From contig PAXL01000034.1 of NCBI GenBank assembly GCA_002714465.1, positions 111,696-175,695 of the forward strand: a stretch of DNA of 64,000 bases, written 5' to 3'. Below are positions 26,564 through 37,653 of the stretch, piece by piece. The notes under the pieces are model-generated. The model did no database searches, was not told the origin of the DNA, and saw only the letters and a program-made list of their open reading frames with translations. Source of the DNA: Gemmatimonadota bacterium. GTDB lineage: Bacteria; Latescibacterota; UBA2968. The position numbers and the translations under genes are program-made. The stretch's first letter is position 1, and each line of letters opens with the position of its first letter.

Positions 26564-27442
26564 GTGATCGCCAACATCGAAGCGCTCTCGGCACTAGCTG
26601 AACTCGGGACTATGACGAAGGCAGCCACACGCCTCCGAATCACGCAGTCTGCCGTCAGCAAACGGATCGCCGCACTTGAAGCGTCGACGGGCGCTTGTCT
26701 GATCGAGCGGATTGGTCGTGGGGTCCGTTTAACCCCGGACGGTGTCGCCCTGCTTGAGAAGACCGATCCCTTCATGAAAGCCCTTAGAGAGGCGTTACGG
26801 GAGGACAGACCTACAGGGAGCGAGCGTCTCGAGATCGGGGTCTCCGAATCGATCCTCGCGTCTTGGGGCGCCCAGGTCCTTGCTCGTATCCGCCGAGACA
26901 ATCCTCAGCTTGCCCTAGTCGTCAACGCGCATCGAAGTCCTGTCGCTCTCGACCACGTGCGTTCCGGCGAGTATGTCCTCGCCCTCTGCTCCGGACTGGC
27001 TGAGGACACATCCGAGCTTCGATCGGAGGTCGTATATGAGGAGCCTATGGTTATCGTTCCCAGTGGTCTGCAGCCACTCCAACTCGAGGGTGATATTCCC
27101 GTGATGACGATCGAACCGCATTCCGCCACATGGCAGGTGATCGGTCGTCGGATTCGGGCAGGCAGCAGGAAGTGGCCTTTTCGTCTGGAAGTCACGCAGA
27201 CGCTCCAGTCATTTGCGTGCATCACCCAGATGGCCCGGTGCGGCCTTGCCCACGGCCTCGTCCCGATCGGGATCGTAAGCTCCCTTGGCATACCCCTTGA
27301 TCTCGTGCGCCCGTTCCCGAACAACGGTCTCACGAGACCCGTCATTCTCGTTGGACGAAGCTCGGCGTTCCTGAGACCGGCCGTCGAGGCTTTCCACAAC
27401 TCTCTAAGACAGGCGGCTTCCGAGATCTTCGACCCGTCCTGA
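26564..27442 (+). CDS. LysR-family transcriptional regulator
   Basis: 292 residues from a GTG. The N-terminal winged helix-turn-helix (LSALAELGTMTKAATRLRIT, QSAVSKRIAALEASTGACLI) is typical of LysR. The effector-binding domain follows (ERLEIGVSESILASWGAQVL ... RPVILVGRSSAFLRPAVEAF). The ligand is unknown. Its divergent placement against acnA points to a central carbon or organic-acid signal, though this is inference. A possible autoregulatory dyad overlaps its start. Confidence 0.92.
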   Translation: MIANIEALSALAELGTMTKAATRLRITQSAVSKRIAALEASTGACLIERIGRGVRLTPDGVALLEKTDPFMKALREALREDRPTGSERLEIGVSESILASWGAQVLARIRRDNPQLALVVNAHRSPVALDHVRSGEYVLALCSGLAEDTSELRSEVVYEEPMVIVPSGLQPLQLEGDIPVMTIEPHSATWQVIGRRIRAGSRKWPFRLEVTQTLQSFACITQMARCGLAHGLVPIGIVSSLGIPLDLVRPFPNNGLTRPVILVGRSSAFLRPAVEAFHNSLRQAASEIFDPS

Positions 27443-27529
27443 CCGGAATTCGTCGCTCCAAATCGGCCAAATGCTTATGTTCCGCGTCTTCGAAAACGGT
27501 AGTAGACAGATCACGAGGCAGGTAAGGGT

Positions 27530-29089
27530 ATGAGTAGATTCACAGGTTTGATCATCCTTGATGGCTGGGGTCTGAACCCGAACAGCGACCACAACGCCAT
27601 AGCCCAGGCAGCCACGCCGACCATGGACCGGATCAGTCAGCAGTTCCCATATGCCACCCTTCGAACATCAGGAAGAAACGTCGGACTCCCGGACGGTCTG
27701 ATGGGGAACTCTGAGGTTGGCCACCTGAACCTCGGAGCTGGACGAGTCGTAACACAGGCCATGACGTGTATCGAAGACAGCATTAACGACAGGAGTTTCA
27801 AGCAGAACGACGCATTGCTAGCCGCAGTAGACCGACTTTCAGGCTCAAACAGGAGTCTGCACCTGTTGGGTCTGGTATCTGACGGCGGCGTCCATTCATG
27901 GCCAACACACTACCAGGGTCTGCTGGAGCTGGCGCAGCAAAGAGGTGTCGACCCCGATCGCATCTTCATCCATGCCTTTCTCGACGGCCGCGACACGCCG
28001 CCGCAAAGCGGGATCGACCGTGTTCGTGAGCTGGAGGCATTCCTGACGGAGCTTGGTGCCGGCCGAATCGCTTCAGTTTGCGGCCGCTACTATGCGATGG
28101 ACCGTGATCAGCGTTGGGAGCGAACACAGCTTGCCTACGATCTGCTTACAGAAGGCACGGGAGCCGAATCGAGCACGGCCATCGGGGCCATCGAGGCCTC
28201 CTACTCTGCCGGCGAAACGGACGAGTTCGTCAAACCCGTATGCGTGTGCACTTGCGACGGTAAACCGATCACACGTGTCAAAGACGGGGACTCGGTCATC
28301 TTCTTCAATTTCCGTGGTGACCGCCCACGACAGCTCACACGCGCTTTCACCGACGATGACTTCACGAGCTTCGTTCGTTCGACATACCCAGACGTCCACT
28401 ACACCTCGCTCACGCGTTACGAGGAGTCTCTCCCGGTAGACGGCATCGCCTTCCCGCCCGAAGCTCTATCACAGGACATGCCGAGCATCTTCGGAGAAAC
28501 CGTCAGTCGTGCGGGCAAACGTCAGCTTCGGATCGCCGAGACCGAAAAGTATGCCCACGTCACCTTTTTCTTCAACGGGCAGAGGGAGGAGCCATACGAG
28601 GGTGAGGACAGGATACTCGTTCCTTCTTCCAAGGATGTCCCGACATACGACCTCAAGCCTTCGATGAGCGCCCCCGAAATAGCCGGGCGGCTTTCAGAGG
28701 CTATCAGGTCGAGAGAACACGATGTAGCGATCTGTAATTTCGCCAACCCGGACATGGTCGGTCACACAGGGATCCTCGAGGCTGCGACCGAAGCGGTCGC
28801 AACGGTCGACCGCTGTCTCGGCCAAGTGCTCGAAGCTGTGGAAGCCGTCGGCGGCGCGGTCATCGTGACGGCCGATCACGGGAACGCGGAGCAGATGATT
28901 CATTACGAGACTAGTGAGCCCCACACCGCCCACACGACGAACTTGGTGCCCTTCGTACTCTTCGACTCCGAATTCGGTGGGAGGATTCGGCCAGGCGGCT
29001 CGCTATGCGATGTATCCCCCACTCTGCTTGCAATGATGGATGTAGATCAACCTCACGAGATGACCGGGCGCGACCTCCGAGCGTCGTGA
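27530..29089 (+). CDS. gpmI: 2,3-bisphosphoglycerate-independent phosphoglycerate mutase
   Basis: 519 residues, family length. Interconverts 3- and 2-phosphoglycerate with two Mn2+. The phosphoserine nucleophile is in GNSEVGHLNLGAGRVV; other blocks are LIILDGWGLN, HAFLDGRDTPPQSG, VCGRYYAMDRDQRWERT, the metal-binding NFANPDMVGHTG and VTADHGNAEQM. It is a member of the alkaline phosphatase superfamily but not a sulfatase. Single gene with AGGTAAGGGT before the ATG. Confidence 0.97.
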   Translation: MSRFTGLIILDGWGLNPNSDHNAIAQAATPTMDRISQQFPYATLRTSGRNVGLPDGLMGNSEVGHLNLGAGRVVTQAMTCIEDSINDRSFKQNDALLAAVDRLSGSNRSLHLLGLVSDGGVHSWPTHYQGLLELAQQRGVDPDRIFIHAFLDGRDTPPQSGIDRVRELEAFLTELGAGRIASVCGRYYAMDRDQRWERTQLAYDLLTEGTGAESSTAIGAIEASYSAGETDEFVKPVCVCTCDGKPITRVKDGDSVIFFNFRGDRPRQLTRAFTDDDFTSFVRSTYPDVHYTSLTRYEESLPVDGIAFPPEALSQDMPSIFGETVSRAGKRQLRIAETEKYAHVTFFFNGQREEPYEGEDRILVPSSKDVPTYDLKPSMSAPEIAGRLSEAIRSREHDVAICNFANPDMVGHTGILEAATEAVATVDRCLGQVLEAVEAVGGAVIVTADHGNAEQMIHYETSEPHTAHTTNLVPFVLFDSEFGGRIRPGGSLCDVSPTLLAMMDVDQPHEMTGRDLRAS

Positions 29090-29196
29090 CTTTGGCGGGA
29101 TTTAGAGTTGGGTGAGCGCGCATACCGGCCTATCTTTGATTCCATTCAGATGATCGAATCAAGACGTGACTACGACGCTTCACGAAGGAGCTCTGA

Positions 29197-30360
29197 ATGA
29201 AAATTCATGAATTTCAGGCCAAAGAGATTCTCAAGCAGTTCGGCATCCCTGTGCCGAGTGGCAGGGTGGCTTGCACGTCAGCTGAAGCAAAATCAGCGGC
29301 CGAGGAACTCGGCGGCAAGGTTGTCGTCAAGGCACAGATTCACGCCGGTGGCCGTGGGAAGGGTGGTGGGGTCAAGCTGGCAGGCAGCGCGGAAGAAGCG
29401 GAAAAACACGCAGACGATATCATCGGCATGCAACTCGTCACACATCAGACAGGCCCCGAGGGTCAGAAGGTCAAACAAGTCCTAATCGAAGAAGCAACCG
29501 ACATTGACCGGGAGCTCTATCTCGGGATCGTCCTCGACCGAGCCACTTCGAAACTCGTGATCATGGCCTCGACCGAGGGTGGTATGGACATCGAGCAGGT
29601 GGCCTCCGAAACACCCGAGAAGATCCTGAAAGAGTCCATCCATCCGGGTGTTGGTCTCCAAGCTTTCCAGGCGAGGCGACTCGCCTTTGGCCTGGGACTG
29701 GAGGGAAATGCTTTCAAGCAGGGGGCGGTGTTCATCGCCAGCCTCGCAAGGGCTTTCGAGGCTACGGACTGCTCCCTTGCAGAGATCAACCCGCTCGTCG
29801 TTACGAAGGAAAACCATGTCGTCGCTCTCGACGCGAAAATGAACTTCGACGACAATGCCCTCTACCTCCACAAGGACATCCAGGCTCTCCGCGACAAGGA
29901 CGAGGAGGATCCGCTTGAGGTCGAGGCGTCTGAATTCGAGCTTAACTACATCAAGCTCGACGGAGAGGTCGGATGCATGGTTAACGGCGCGGGTCTTGCC
30001 ATGGCCACGATGGACATCATAAAGTATTCGGGCTCGTCTCCTGCCAACTTCCTCGACGTGGGTGGGGGAACAAACGTGGAACGCGTTCGTAACGCCTTCC
30101 GCATTCTGATCTCGGATGAGGATGTGCAGGCGGTCTTCATCAACATCTTCGGCGGCATTGTGCGCTGTGACCGAGTCGCCCAAGGGGTCGTCGAAGCCTT
30201 AGGCTCGCTCGAAGTCAAGGTGCCGATCATCATTCGTCTTCAGGGCACGAACGCGGAGGAAGGCGCAAAGATTCTGGACGGGTCAGACCTGGAGTTCACC
30301 GTAGCCCTCGAGCTGCGGGAAGCGGCAGAGGCCGTAGCGGCGGCAGTCAAAGCTGCCTGA
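29197..30360 (+). CDS. sucC: succinyl-CoA synthetase beta subunit
   Basis: 387 residues. The ATP-grasp domain is clear: MKIHEFQAKEILKQFGIPVP, VVKAQIHAGGRGKGGGVKLA, the nucleotide-specificity region, LAEINPLVVT and the C-terminal CoA-ligase-like VFINIFGGIVRCDRVAQG with IIRLQGTNAEEG. It makes succinate and ATP or GTP from succinyl-CoA together with SucD. Oddly, no sucD follows; a terminator lies 23 bases downstream and then dnaK. SucD must be elsewhere for the enzyme to work. Confidence 0.97.
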   Translation: MKIHEFQAKEILKQFGIPVPSGRVACTSAEAKSAAEELGGKVVVKAQIHAGGRGKGGGVKLAGSAEEAEKHADDIIGMQLVTHQTGPEGQKVKQVLIEEATDIDRELYLGIVLDRATSKLVIMASTEGGMDIEQVASETPEKILKESIHPGVGLQAFQARRLAFGLGLEGNAFKQGAVFIASLARAFEATDCSLAEINPLVVTKENHVVALDAKMNFDDNALYLHKDIQALRDKDEEDPLEVEASEFELNYIKLDGEVGCMVNGAGLAMATMDIIKYSGSSPANFLDVGGGTNVERVRNAFRILISDEDVQAVFINIFGGIVRCDRVAQGVVEALGSLEVKVPIIIRLQGTNAEEGAKILDGSDLEFTVALELREAAEAVAAAVKAA

Positions 30361-30383
30361 CCAAAGACCGGTTTCACATAAGG

Positions 30384-30420
30384 AGCGGGGCTGTCGCACA
30401 GACAGGCCCGCTTTCCTTTT
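30384..30420 (+). terminator. intrinsic terminator after sucC
   Basis: A 12-bp stem with one mismatch (30384-30395 with 30401-30412), loop GCACA, followed by TTCCTTTT. Confidence 0.75.
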
Positions 30421-30635
30421 GCCCGCCTCGGCCCTGCCAAATGAGCCTCTTGGCGCCATATTGGCAGCCGGCGTTTCAGGCGGCGCATTTCAAGAAAGCC
30501 TTAACTCATTGTTTTTTATTGTCTTGTAAAGTTCTCCGTCAATGGAACATCGCTTGCTTCCTCAAGGAGTAGTTAGACCTATTGAACAGGCTTCTGAAAA
30601 CGGCACGGTAGGATCACTGAACTGAAGGAGAACAG

Positions 30636-32576
<1,941 letters not shown>

Positions 32577-32597
32577 CCTTCAGAGACAGACAGACGA

Positions 32598-32630
32598 AAA
32601 GGGCGGTGACGCATCAAGTCACCGCCCTTT
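32598..32630 (+). terminator. intrinsic terminator after dnaK
   Basis: A perfect 13-bp stem (32598-32610 with 32618-32630), loop GCATCAA, followed by CTGTTGTTGT. The A-run on the left also lets it act on the minus strand. Confidence 0.8.
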
Positions 32631-32744
32631 CTGTTGTTGTCTAATCTGTCTTGGGTCTTCTCTGAACTCTACGGCCTGGTCTCTCCCTGAAACTCGCGAA
32701 TCAAATCCGGCATTTCATCACAAGGTATCGATACGGATACCGGA

Positions 32745-33500
32745 TCAAGTTGTAGGCTCTACCGTAATCCGCACCGCTCCCAGTACCTTCAGGAACTCGA
32801 ACGTCACGACACGCCCCTTCGACTGAATCTCTCCGCTCCCCAAGTCTCGACTCGAAATCTCCCGCAGGCGCGACAGCATCCAGGCCTGTTCCCTGTTCAA
32901 ACCTGGAAGAGCGTTCTTCACGAAGATCAGCGCAAACGAAGCGTTGGTTTCGAGATCGGCCTCCTCGGTGTCCAGAACGCTGACCATCATCATCGCTCGC
33001 TGAAGTTTGTTCTCGTCTCCCCAGAATTCGACCACCACCTGTCCGTCACGAGCTGCTCCCATGACCCTGCTGAGGCCTTCCAGCGGTGGAAGCACCTCTG
33101 TCGGAATCTCGCCCGGAAGATCGGCCAGCAGTCCATCGATCGACAACTCACTGGAGTTCCTCTTGACCGTGCTGCTGGGTCTGCGACGAGTGGTTGTGCC
33201 CTTCTTCCTGTCCAGATCTCGCTTAAGAGCAGCGCGAACGGCCGCAGGCTTACCAACGTAGTTGCCGTGAACCCAGCCAGCCGTGTCGTCTGAGAGCAGA
33301 ACACCCACCCACGCATCCTGATGCTCCACGACACGCAACTCCTGCCCGCGCCGGACCTGCGCTACGATTGGCTGTTTGGTCGATGGTCCCTTTCGTACGT
33401 TCAGAACGGGGGGCACGACGTAAATCGACTCATAGGAATCCTGACAGGCCACGGGAACCAAGAGCAAAAATGCGGTAAATACCTTTGAAAATCGCATCAT
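32745..33500 (-). CDS. SH3-domain lipoprotein
   Basis: 251 residues. The signal peptide ends in a lipobox (LLVPVAC, lipidated Cys at about residue 19). A bacterial SH3 (SH3b) domain follows at residues 28-85: PPVLNVRKGPSTKQPIVAQV, RRGQELRVVE and DTAGWVHGNYVG. After a basic Arg/Ser-rich linker comes an unrecognised C-terminal domain (about 120-251). SH3b domains bind cell-wall peptides, so an envelope role is likely. It faces dnaK convergently and has no operon partner. Confidence 0.85.
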   Translation of the reverse strand: MMRFSKVFTAFLLLVPVACQDSYESIYVVPPVLNVRKGPSTKQPIVAQVRRGQELRVVEHQDAWVGVLLSDDTAGWVHGNYVGKPAAVRAALKRDLDRKKGTTTRRRPSSTVKRNSSELSIDGLLADLPGEIPTEVLPPLEGLSRVMGAARDGQVVVEFWGDENKLQRAMMMVSVLDTEEADLETNASFALIFVKNALPGLNREQAWMLSRLREISSRDLGSGEIQSKGRVVTFEFLKVLGAVRITVEPTT

Positions 33501-33986
33501 AAGTTTACCTAAATAACTCGTCCAGCGTGTCGAGCAGCGTCTCCAAGCGGCTGAAGATAGCCCGGGGTCACAGGGCGTGCAACCTAATCTTGAAATTTAA
33601 CACAAGTGACTGTGTATTCGGTGTTTCCTGTCCTCTTCACTGAATTTTCATCCGGCTTTCGGTGACAGAATCCACACCTCACCTACTCATCGCTCGAAGC
33701 GATCACATCACGTGGAATGCCCGGCAATACCGAGTAACCAGCTCGCCGAGCACCTTAAGACTATCGACCCAGATATCGTCACTGATACCTTGTGCCGATC
33801 GGTTGGAGCATTTCGATTTGCAAATGCTCCAACCGATCGAGAGCGTCAGAGAAATCCACAACACGCTTATCGGGGCCCTGACAAGTAAGGACAGCATCGC
33901 ACGGTAGAAACCGCCCGCACCTTGCATCTTGCGCACCCCTAGCGTAAATTTCCGTCGCTTGGGCAGGTTTTACTTTAGCTGGAAGG
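33501..33986. other. 486-base gap between the SH3 lipoprotein and oadG
   Basis: No gene supported. Two overlapping open frames (plus 33662-33907, minus 33703-33936) lack start-site support and protein-like composition. The gap contains the 18-bp perfect inverted repeat listed separately and must contain the promoters of both flanking genes. Confidence 0.5.
33796..33839. repeat. perfect 18-bp inverted repeat with 8-base loop
   Basis: Left arm CGATCGGTTGGAGCATTT (33796-33813), loop CGATTTGC, right arm its exact reverse complement (33822-33839). There is no T-run on either side, so it is not an ordinary terminator. It lies about 150 bases before oadG. Confidence 0.8.
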
Positions 33987-34268
33987 ATGGATCGATTGAA
34001 GTTCGACTTTGATGTTCAGAACATAGTCGACGGTCAGGGCGTCAGCATCGCAATCACCGGAATGGTGATCGTATTTTTCGCGCTTACCTTGATTAGCCTG
34101 TTCATCGCTGCGCTCCCTAGTATCCTCAAGCGAATCGCCAAGCGGTGGCCGGAACCCGTTGGCCATCACCACCGCCCCTCCCCACATCAGCCCGTCGAGG
34201 ACGGCGTGAGCGAAGAACTCGTTGCCGGGATTGGTGCGGCCCTGCATCGACAACTCGGCAGGGTCTGA
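33987..34268 (+). CDS. oadG: Na+-pumping decarboxylase gamma subunit (OadG-like)
   Basis: 93 residues with one membrane helix near the N-terminus (SIAITGMVIVFFALTLISLF), the typical OadG plan, then a cytosolic tail with HHHRPSPH, fitting the Zn-binding His-rich tail of OadG. It assembles and stabilises the alpha/beta complex. The GGAAGG directly abuts the ATG; a TTG three codons later would have better spacing, so the start is uncertain by a few residues. oadB follows after four bases. Confidence 0.88.
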   Translation: MDRLKFDFDVQNIVDGQGVSIAITGMVIVFFALTLISLFIAALPSILKRIAKRWPEPVGHHHRPSPHQPVEDGVSEELVAGIGAALHRQLGRV

Positions 34269-34272
34269 CCCA

Positions 34273-35400
34273 ATGGATATCTTCTACGAGTTCCTGAACA
34301 CAACCGGCTTCGCTCAGATGACCGTGGGCAACATCATCATGGTCATCATCGGAATCATCTTCATCTCCCTCGCGATAACCAAGGACTACGAGCCGCTTCT
34401 TCTCGTCCCAATCGGCTTTGGGATCATCGTCGGAAATATCGGCTATATCGACACGATGACACTCGGTGTTTACGACGAAGGGAGCGTACTCTACTACATC
34501 TACTTCGGCGTCAGTCAGGGCATCTTCCCACCTCTAATCTTCCTCGGCATCGGGGCGATGACTGACTTCTCCACCATGCTGTCCAACCCGAAGCTCATTA
34601 TGCTTGGTGTTGCGGCTCAGATCGGCATCTTCCTCACACTGATCGGGGCACTATACCTTGGCTTCACCCCTAGCGAATCCGGCGCAATCGGCATCATCGG
34701 CGGCGCCGACGGACCTACGGCCATCTTCCTTTCCGCGAAGCTAGCGCCGCACCTGCTCGGTGCGATCGCCATCGCCGCATACTCCTACATGGCCCTAGTC
34801 CCCGTAATCCAGCCCCCGATCATGAAGCTGCTCACCACTAAGGAAGAGCGTCTAATCCGGATGCCCGAGCCACGTGTGATCTCTCGACGCGAAAGGATCA
34901 TTTTCCCGATCGCAGCGTTCCTGATTGCAGCTCTGATTGCACCGGGATCGATCGCCCTGCTCGGCATGCTCTTCTTCGGGAACATTCTCAAAGAATCCGG
35001 TGTAACCGAACGGCTCGCGAACTCGGCGCGTAACGCGATGATCGACATTGTCACGATCCTGCTCGGCTTCTCAGTCGGCGCGAGCACCCAAGCCCAGACG
35101 TTCCTCAAACCCGACTCGCTCTTGATCTTCGGTCTCGGCGCACTCTCCTTCGGGATCGCGACGGCCGGGGGCCTGCTCGGTGCGAAGTTCATGAACCTGT
35201 TCCTCAAGCAGAAGATCAACCCGCTAGTCGGAGCGGCTGGTGTCTCGGCCGTACCAGACTCAGCGAGGGTGGTTCAGATGGTGGGGCAACAGGAGGACCC
35301 ACAGAATTACCTGCTGATGCACGCCATGGCCCCGAACGTAGCCGGCGTAATCGGTTCGGCCATCGGCGCCGGTATCCTTTGGTCAGTACTCGTCAAGTAA
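34273..35400 (+). CDS. oadB: Na+-pumping decarboxylase beta subunit
   Basis: 375 residues from the ATG four bases after oadG; the frame extends upstream into oadG without family sequence. The protein is polytopic. It performs the decarboxylation of carboxybiotin coupled to outward Na+ movement. Family blocks seen: DFSTMLSNPKLIMLG, the conserved ion-site region IIGGADGPTAIFLSAKLAP, the second half GVTERLANSARNAMIDIVTI and LLGAKFMNLFLKQKINPLVG. The C-terminal YLLMHAMAPNVAGVIGSA is also conserved. Together with oadG and oadA it forms a full Na+ pump, consistent with a marine habitat. Confidence 0.96.
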   Translation: MDIFYEFLNTTGFAQMTVGNIIMVIIGIIFISLAITKDYEPLLLVPIGFGIIVGNIGYIDTMTLGVYDEGSVLYYIYFGVSQGIFPPLIFLGIGAMTDFSTMLSNPKLIMLGVAAQIGIFLTLIGALYLGFTPSESGAIGIIGGADGPTAIFLSAKLAPHLLGAIAIAAYSYMALVPVIQPPIMKLLTTKEERLIRMPEPRVISRRERIIFPIAAFLIAALIAPGSIALLGMLFFGNILKESGVTERLANSARNAMIDIVTILLGFSVGASTQAQTFLKPDSLLIFGLGALSFGIATAGGLLGAKFMNLFLKQKINPLVGAAGVSAVPDSARVVQMVGQQEDPQNYLLMHAMAPNVAGVIGSAIGAGILWSVLVK

Positions 35401-35428
35401 CCCTCAGTCTCACATCCAGAGTCAGATC

Positions 35429-37222
35429 GTGAAAAAGAAAGTCAAATTCATGTGTACGGCCTTCCGGGACGGGTTCCAGTCCGTCTACGGGGCCCGAGTC
35501 TTCACCAAAGACTTCCTCCCCGCACTCGAGGCAGCCCGCGATGCCGGAATCGACTATTTCGAGGCAGGCGGTGGAGCTCGCTTCCAGTCACTCTACTTCT
35601 ACTGCAACGAAGACGCCTTCGACTCGATGGACGCCTTCCGGAAGACGGCGGGACCCAACGCCAACCTTCAGACCCTATCGAGGGGTGTGAACGTCGTCGG
35701 TCTCGAGTCGCAGTCGAGCGACATCATCAACCTGCACGCGTTGATGTTCAAGAAGCACGGCATCACGACGATCCGGAACTTCGACGCACTCAACGATGTA
35801 AACAACCTCGTCCACAGCGGGAAGTGCATCGTCGATGCAGGTCTCAAGCATCAGGTCTGCGTGACCCTGATGGAGCTTCCACCAGGATGCGAGGGCGCAC
35901 ACGACCCGGACTTTTACGAGTCGACCCTGCGACAGATCCTCGATGCGGACATCCCGTATGACTCGGTCTGCTTCAAGGACGCATCCGGAACGGCCGTCCC
36001 CTCGACGGTCTACGAGACGATCAAACGCTCCCGTGCAATGCTGCCGGAGGGGACGTTCATCCATTTTCACACTCACGAAACAGCCGGTATTTCTGTCCAA
36101 GCCAACATGGCTGCTCTGGATGCAGGGGCAGATGGCATCGACCTCTCCCTTGCCCCCTGTTCGGGAGGAACCTGCCAGCCCGATATCCTGGTAATGTGGC
36201 ACGCGCTTCGCGGGTCCAATTACGATCTGGATGTGGACATCGAGAAGGTCCGTGAAGCAGAAGAGATCTTCAAGGAATCGATGGCGGATTATTTCCTGCC
36301 GCCAGAGGCCACTGCTGTAGAGCCACTCATCCCCTGGAGCCCGATGCCGGGTGGTGCACTCACCGCAAACACGCAGATGCTCCGAGACAATGGGATCATG
36401 GACCGCTACCCCGAGATGATCCAAGCAATGGGTGACGTTGTCCGAAAAGGAGGCTTCGGCACTTCGGTCACACCAGTCTCGCAGTTCTACTTCCAGCAGG
36501 CATTCAACAACGTGATGTTTGGAGAGTGGGAGCGCATCGCCGATCCCTACGGGCAGATGGTCCTCGGATACTTCGGCAAGACACCCGTAGCACCGGATGC
36601 CGAGGTCGTCAGAATCGCGTCAGAGCAGCTCGGCCTAGAGCCAACCACACAGCCAGTTCTCGAGCGGAACGACGCTGACCCGAACAAGGGAATCGACGCG
36701 GCCAAGAAAATCCTCCATAGCGAAAGCCTTCCGGAGACAGACGAGAACATTTTCATCGTCGCCACGTGTAAAGAAAAAGGTGTCGACTTCCTCAACGGGA
36801 AAGGTGAGGTCGGAGTACGGAAGGTCGACAAGACAGCCGACCAACCGGCCGCCGCGACAAGCGGTCCAGCCAGCTACACGATCTCCGTGAACGGTCGGCA
36901 GTTCCAGTTGTCGATAGATGGAGATCAGGCGACTGTTAACGGGAATACCTACCAGGTCGAGCTCACGGAAGGATCGGCCGCACCGAGCGCAGCGCCAGCC
37001 AGCGGCCAGGGACAGCTGGTTCATGCCGAGATGCCGGGCAAGGTCATCCGGGTCCTCGCCACTCAGGGCAGCAGAGTGAACGAAGGTGATCCTCTCCTCG
37101 TTCTCGAAGCTATGAAGATGGAAATGCAAATCGCATCGCCGGTGTCTGGGACTGTCCAGTCGGTAGATGTTTCGGAAGGAGATCAGGTCGCAGCCGGGGC
37201 GACGTTAATCACGATAGGATAG
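35429..37222 (+). CDS. oadA: oxaloacetate decarboxylase alpha subunit (carboxyltransferase + biotin carrier)
   Basis: 597 residues from a GTG. The N-terminal TIM-barrel carboxyltransferase begins TAFRDGFQSVYGARV and carries the metal-site FIHFHTHETAG and VCFKDASGT. The conserved domain (300-450) follows, then a linker rich in Ala/Pro/Ser and a biotinyl domain with EAMKMEM near residue 562, where Lys is biotinylated. It transfers the carboxyl group from oxaloacetate (or a related keto-acid) to biotin for decarboxylation by OadB. Classical members start ITDVVLRDAHQSL; this one has TAFRDGFQ, so a different keto-acid is possible. Confidence 0.93.
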   Translation: MKKKVKFMCTAFRDGFQSVYGARVFTKDFLPALEAARDAGIDYFEAGGGARFQSLYFYCNEDAFDSMDAFRKTAGPNANLQTLSRGVNVVGLESQSSDIINLHALMFKKHGITTIRNFDALNDVNNLVHSGKCIVDAGLKHQVCVTLMELPPGCEGAHDPDFYESTLRQILDADIPYDSVCFKDASGTAVPSTVYETIKRSRAMLPEGTFIHFHTHETAGISVQANMAALDAGADGIDLSLAPCSGGTCQPDILVMWHALRGSNYDLDVDIEKVREAEEIFKESMADYFLPPEATAVEPLIPWSPMPGGALTANTQMLRDNGIMDRYPEMIQAMGDVVRKGGFGTSVTPVSQFYFQQAFNNVMFGEWERIADPYGQMVLGYFGKTPVAPDAEVVRIASEQLGLEPTTQPVLERNDADPNKGIDAAKKILHSESLPETDENIFIVATCKEKGVDFLNGKGEVGVRKVDKTADQPAAATSGPASYTISVNGRQFQLSIDGDQATVNGNTYQVELTEGSAAPSAAPASGQGQLVHAEMPGKVIRVLATQGSRVNEGDPLLVLEAMKMEMQIASPVSGTVQSVDVSEGDQVAAGATLITIG

Positions 37223-37224
37223 AC

Positions 37225-37480
37225 GTGAAACGACTCTGGTTATTGCCGAACCGTCTCTGCTGTCCGCCGTCATCACACCAGTATCCTCACGCGCAGGTGC
37301 GTGGCTTCAGAAAGAAGGCGGCGGATACCTATAGGTAAGCTACGCCACCTTCCGCTCCGACACGGGGTACTATCAGGTCGGCAACACCGTCGGAATCGGC
37401 AATTTCACCTTCGGCCTCCGAACACCTACCTTAACGGGCGCATTCTCTGTATCTATCGGCAGCTATCTGAAAGTCCCCTC
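37225..37480 (+). pseudogene. broken outer-membrane beta-barrel protein gene
   Basis: A GTG three bases after the oadA stop opens MKRLWLLPNR. A frame change then gives LLSAVITPVSSRAGAWLQKE, GGGYL, a TAG stop, VSYATFRSDTGYYQVGNTVG, IGNFTFGLRTP and AFSVSIGSYLKVP. The 'GAW..G.GY..(V/L)SY.YFRSD.YY..G' run with alternating beta strands after a signal peptide is typical of the N-terminus of bacterial outer-membrane proteins. A frameshift near the signal peptide and the TAG make it non-functional, and the rest of the barrel is not visible. Confidence 0.6.
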
Positions 37481-37653
37481 TAGAGCCAGAACCAGACGGC
37501 GAACTCTCGATTCGCCGTCACCCTCCTGCAAGCGCCCATCTTCACCAACCGCGAAGTTCTCTTTTTCGTCTAACGGTTTTTAGTCCTTTTTCTTTTGTGC
37601 CCTCAGAAGACCATTCATATCTTTGATTTTTCTAATGTTACGCTACTTGCAGA

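Noticed and set aside
30421..30635. Possible CIRCE or heat-shock promoter before dnaK
   Set aside because: No TTAGCACTC-N9-GAGTGCTAA dyad and no convincing sigma-32 boxes could be found.
33662..33936. Overlapping small frames on both strands around the 18-bp inverted repeat
   Set aside because: No start-site support or family features; the palindrome itself produces similar open frames on both strands.
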